Source: Planctomycetia bacterium (GTDB taxonomy: Bacteria; Planctomycetota; Phycisphaerae; Phycisphaerales; SM1A02). Taken from it: a stretch of DNA of 31,297 nucleotides. The stretch is from assembly GCA_005798965.1 (NCBI GenBank), contig SYIB01000062.1, forward strand, positions 1 to 31,297. The letters are read 5' to 3'. Under the pieces are notes generated by a model. That model was not told where the DNA came from. It did not search any database and saw only the letters and a program-made list of their open reading frames with translations. Numbering within the stretch: position 1 is the stretch's first letter; each line of letters starts with the position of its first letter. Both the position numbers and the translations under genes were made by a program. This document shows, one piece after another, positions 30,461 to 31,297 of this stretch.

Positions 30461-30472
30461 GTGTTGCTCCGG

Positions 30473-30802
30473 TTACTTGATGTCCACCGCCACGATGATG
30501 TGGCTGGTGCGCTTCATGATCGGGTGTGCACGACCGCGGTCCTTCTGCTGGAACCGCTTGATGGTCGGGCCTTCGTCGACACGGCTCTCGACCACGATCA
30601 GGCGCGCAACGTCGGCGCTGGCCTGCTCGGCGTTCGCGATGGCGCTCTTGAGCACGCCCTGCACGAAGTAGGCGCCGCGACGCTTCGAGAACTCGAGTTC
30701 GGTCAGCGCATCGGCGACGCCGCGGCCACGGATCAGGTCAGCGACCAGACGGGCCTTGCGCGGCGCGATGCGGCAGAACTTGTGTGATGCCTTGTATGCC
30801 AT
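30473..30802 (-). CDS. rplV: 50S ribosomal protein L22 (uL22)
   Basis: 109 residues. L22 reaches into the exit tunnel. The pattern is normal: I-A-P-R-K-A-R-L-V-A-D-L-I-R-G near the start, L-K-S-A-I-A-N-A-E in the middle, and the tip loop with V-D-E-G-P-T-I-K-R-F and R-G-R-A-H-P-I. GAGGA precedes the ATG. Confidence 0.97.
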   Translation of the reverse strand: MAYKASHKFCRIAPRKARLVADLIRGRGVADALTELEFSKRRGAYFVQGVLKSAIANAEQASADVARLIVVESRVDEGPTIKRFQQKDRGRAHPIMKRTSHIIVAVDIK

Positions 30803-30826
30803 GGTGGTGTCCTCGGCGGACCGCGA

Positions 30827-31117
30827 TCAGCCCTTGCTGCCTTCCGCGATGCCTTCCTTCTTGTTGGTGTGTCCCTTGAAGGTCTTCGTGAGCGAGAACT
30901 CGCCCAGCTTGTGGCCGACCATGTCCTCGGTGCAATACACGTCGATGAACTTGCGGCCGTTGTGGACCTGGAACGTAAACCCGACGAACTCGGGGACGAT
31001 GGTGCACGCGCGCGACCAGGTCTTGATCGCGGTGCGCTTGGTGCTGCCCGAGGCCTTCTCCACCTTGCGGTAGAGCTTCTCGTCGACGAACGGGCCCTTC
31101 TTCAGTGATCGTGACAT
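30827..31117 (-). CDS. rpsS: 30S ribosomal protein S19 (uS19)
   Basis: 96 residues. S19 lies in the 30S head next to S13. It begins M-S-R-S-L-K-K-G-P-F-V-D and contains the T-W-S-R-A-C-T-I-V-P-E-F-V-G and the H-N-G-R-K-F segment followed by G-H-K-L-G-E-F-S/A-x-T, all typical. CAGGA precedes the ATG. Confidence 0.97.
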   Translation of the reverse strand: MSRSLKKGPFVDEKLYRKVEKASGSTKRTAIKTWSRACTIVPEFVGFTFQVHNGRKFIDVYCTEDMVGHKLGEFSLTKTFKGHTNKKEGIAEGSKG

Positions 31118-31135
31118 GGTTCAGAGTCCTGTGGT

Positions 31136-31297
31136 TCAGATCTTGAGCTGGCCGTAGCGGCGGCTGACACGACGGCGCAGGATGCGCTTGTCGCTGGACT
31201 TGCCATAGCGGCGGGTACGACCGCCCTTGGACTGCGTGCCTGATGCGTTGGTCGGCTCCTGGCCGCCCTTGGAACGGCCTTCACCACCACCGTGCGG
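31136..31297 (-). CDS. rplB: 50S ribosomal protein L2 (uL2), C-terminal end only
   Basis: 53 codons and the stop are present; the 5' part lies beyond the right edge. It begins with the conserved P-H-G-G-G-E-G-R segment next to the peptidyl-transferase region. The following stretch, which in most bacteria reads close to G-R-H-P-V-S-P-W-G, is replaced by E-P-T-N-A-S-G-T-Q without the tryptophan. The very basic end (R-I-L-R-R-R-V-S-R-R-Y-G-Q-L-K-I) is longer than usual. It is the promoter-proximal neighbour of rpsS in the S10-type operon. Confidence 0.93.
   Translation of the reverse strand, partial: PHGGGEGRSKGGQEPTNASGTQSKGGRTRRYGKSSDKRILRRRVSRRYGQLKI

Overview
The window is GC-rich chromosomal DNA from a bacterium. 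It is most consistent with a planctomycete of the Phycisphaerae type. The basis is the streamlined S10/spc/alpha ribosomal cluster, the enlarged L17, the zinc-ligand-poor L36 and S14, the weak use of Shine-Dalgarno sites on several genes, and an ExbB/ExbD/vWA operon typical of that phylum. This assignment is an inference from gene content, not a computed placement. No tRNA, rRNA, CRISPR array, insertion sequence or phage gene was seen.

Layout. (1) Positions 1-4422, minus strand: a tightly overlapping operon. It encodes a membrane-anchored vWA protein, a secreted helical-repeat protein, an ExbB/TolQ-type proton-channel subunit, two ExbD/TolR-type subunits, and a second secreted helical protein that runs off the left edge. 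The vWA protein carries a TonB/TolA-like transmembrane anchor with an S-x-x-x-H motif, so the operon looks like a proton-motive-force-driven envelope machine whose effector is a vWA domain. This is the best candidate here for an undescribed system. (2) 4485-9528, plus strand: pyrH, frr, nrdR, thrS and infC. infC probably starts at AUC. (3) 9563-17433, plus strand: a terminator, then argR with its probable operator, then argC-argB-argF-argG-argH(A)-argJ. This is nearly the whole arginine pathway. N-acetylglutamate synthase is fused to the C-terminus of argininosuccinate lyase; argD and carAB are absent from the window.

(4) 17421-18661, minus strand: a sigma-70-family factor of ECF size followed by a protein of unknown function, joined by a 15-bp tandem repeat at the stop/start junction. 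(5) 18898-19890, minus strand: pheS without pheT. (6) 20000-31297, minus strand: in transcription order rplB (partial), rpsS, rplV, rpsC, rplP, rpmC, rpsQ, rplN, rplX, rplE, rpsN, rpsH, rplF, rplR, rpsE, rplO, secY, infA, rpmJ, rpsM, rpsK, rpoA and rplQ, closed by a strong hairpin. rpmD (L30), adk, map and rpsD (S4) are missing from the places they occupy in many bacteria.

The genes together cover translation and its initiation, recycling and charging, RNA polymerase alpha, Sec export, pyrimidine and dNTP control, and arginine synthesis. The accessory interest lies in the left-hand ExbBD-vWA operon, the sigma-factor locus, and the regulatory signals around infC, argR and the rpsK-rpoA gap. 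All positions, motifs and residue numbers were read by eye from the sequence. Family assignments rest on recognisable motifs; no database search was run.
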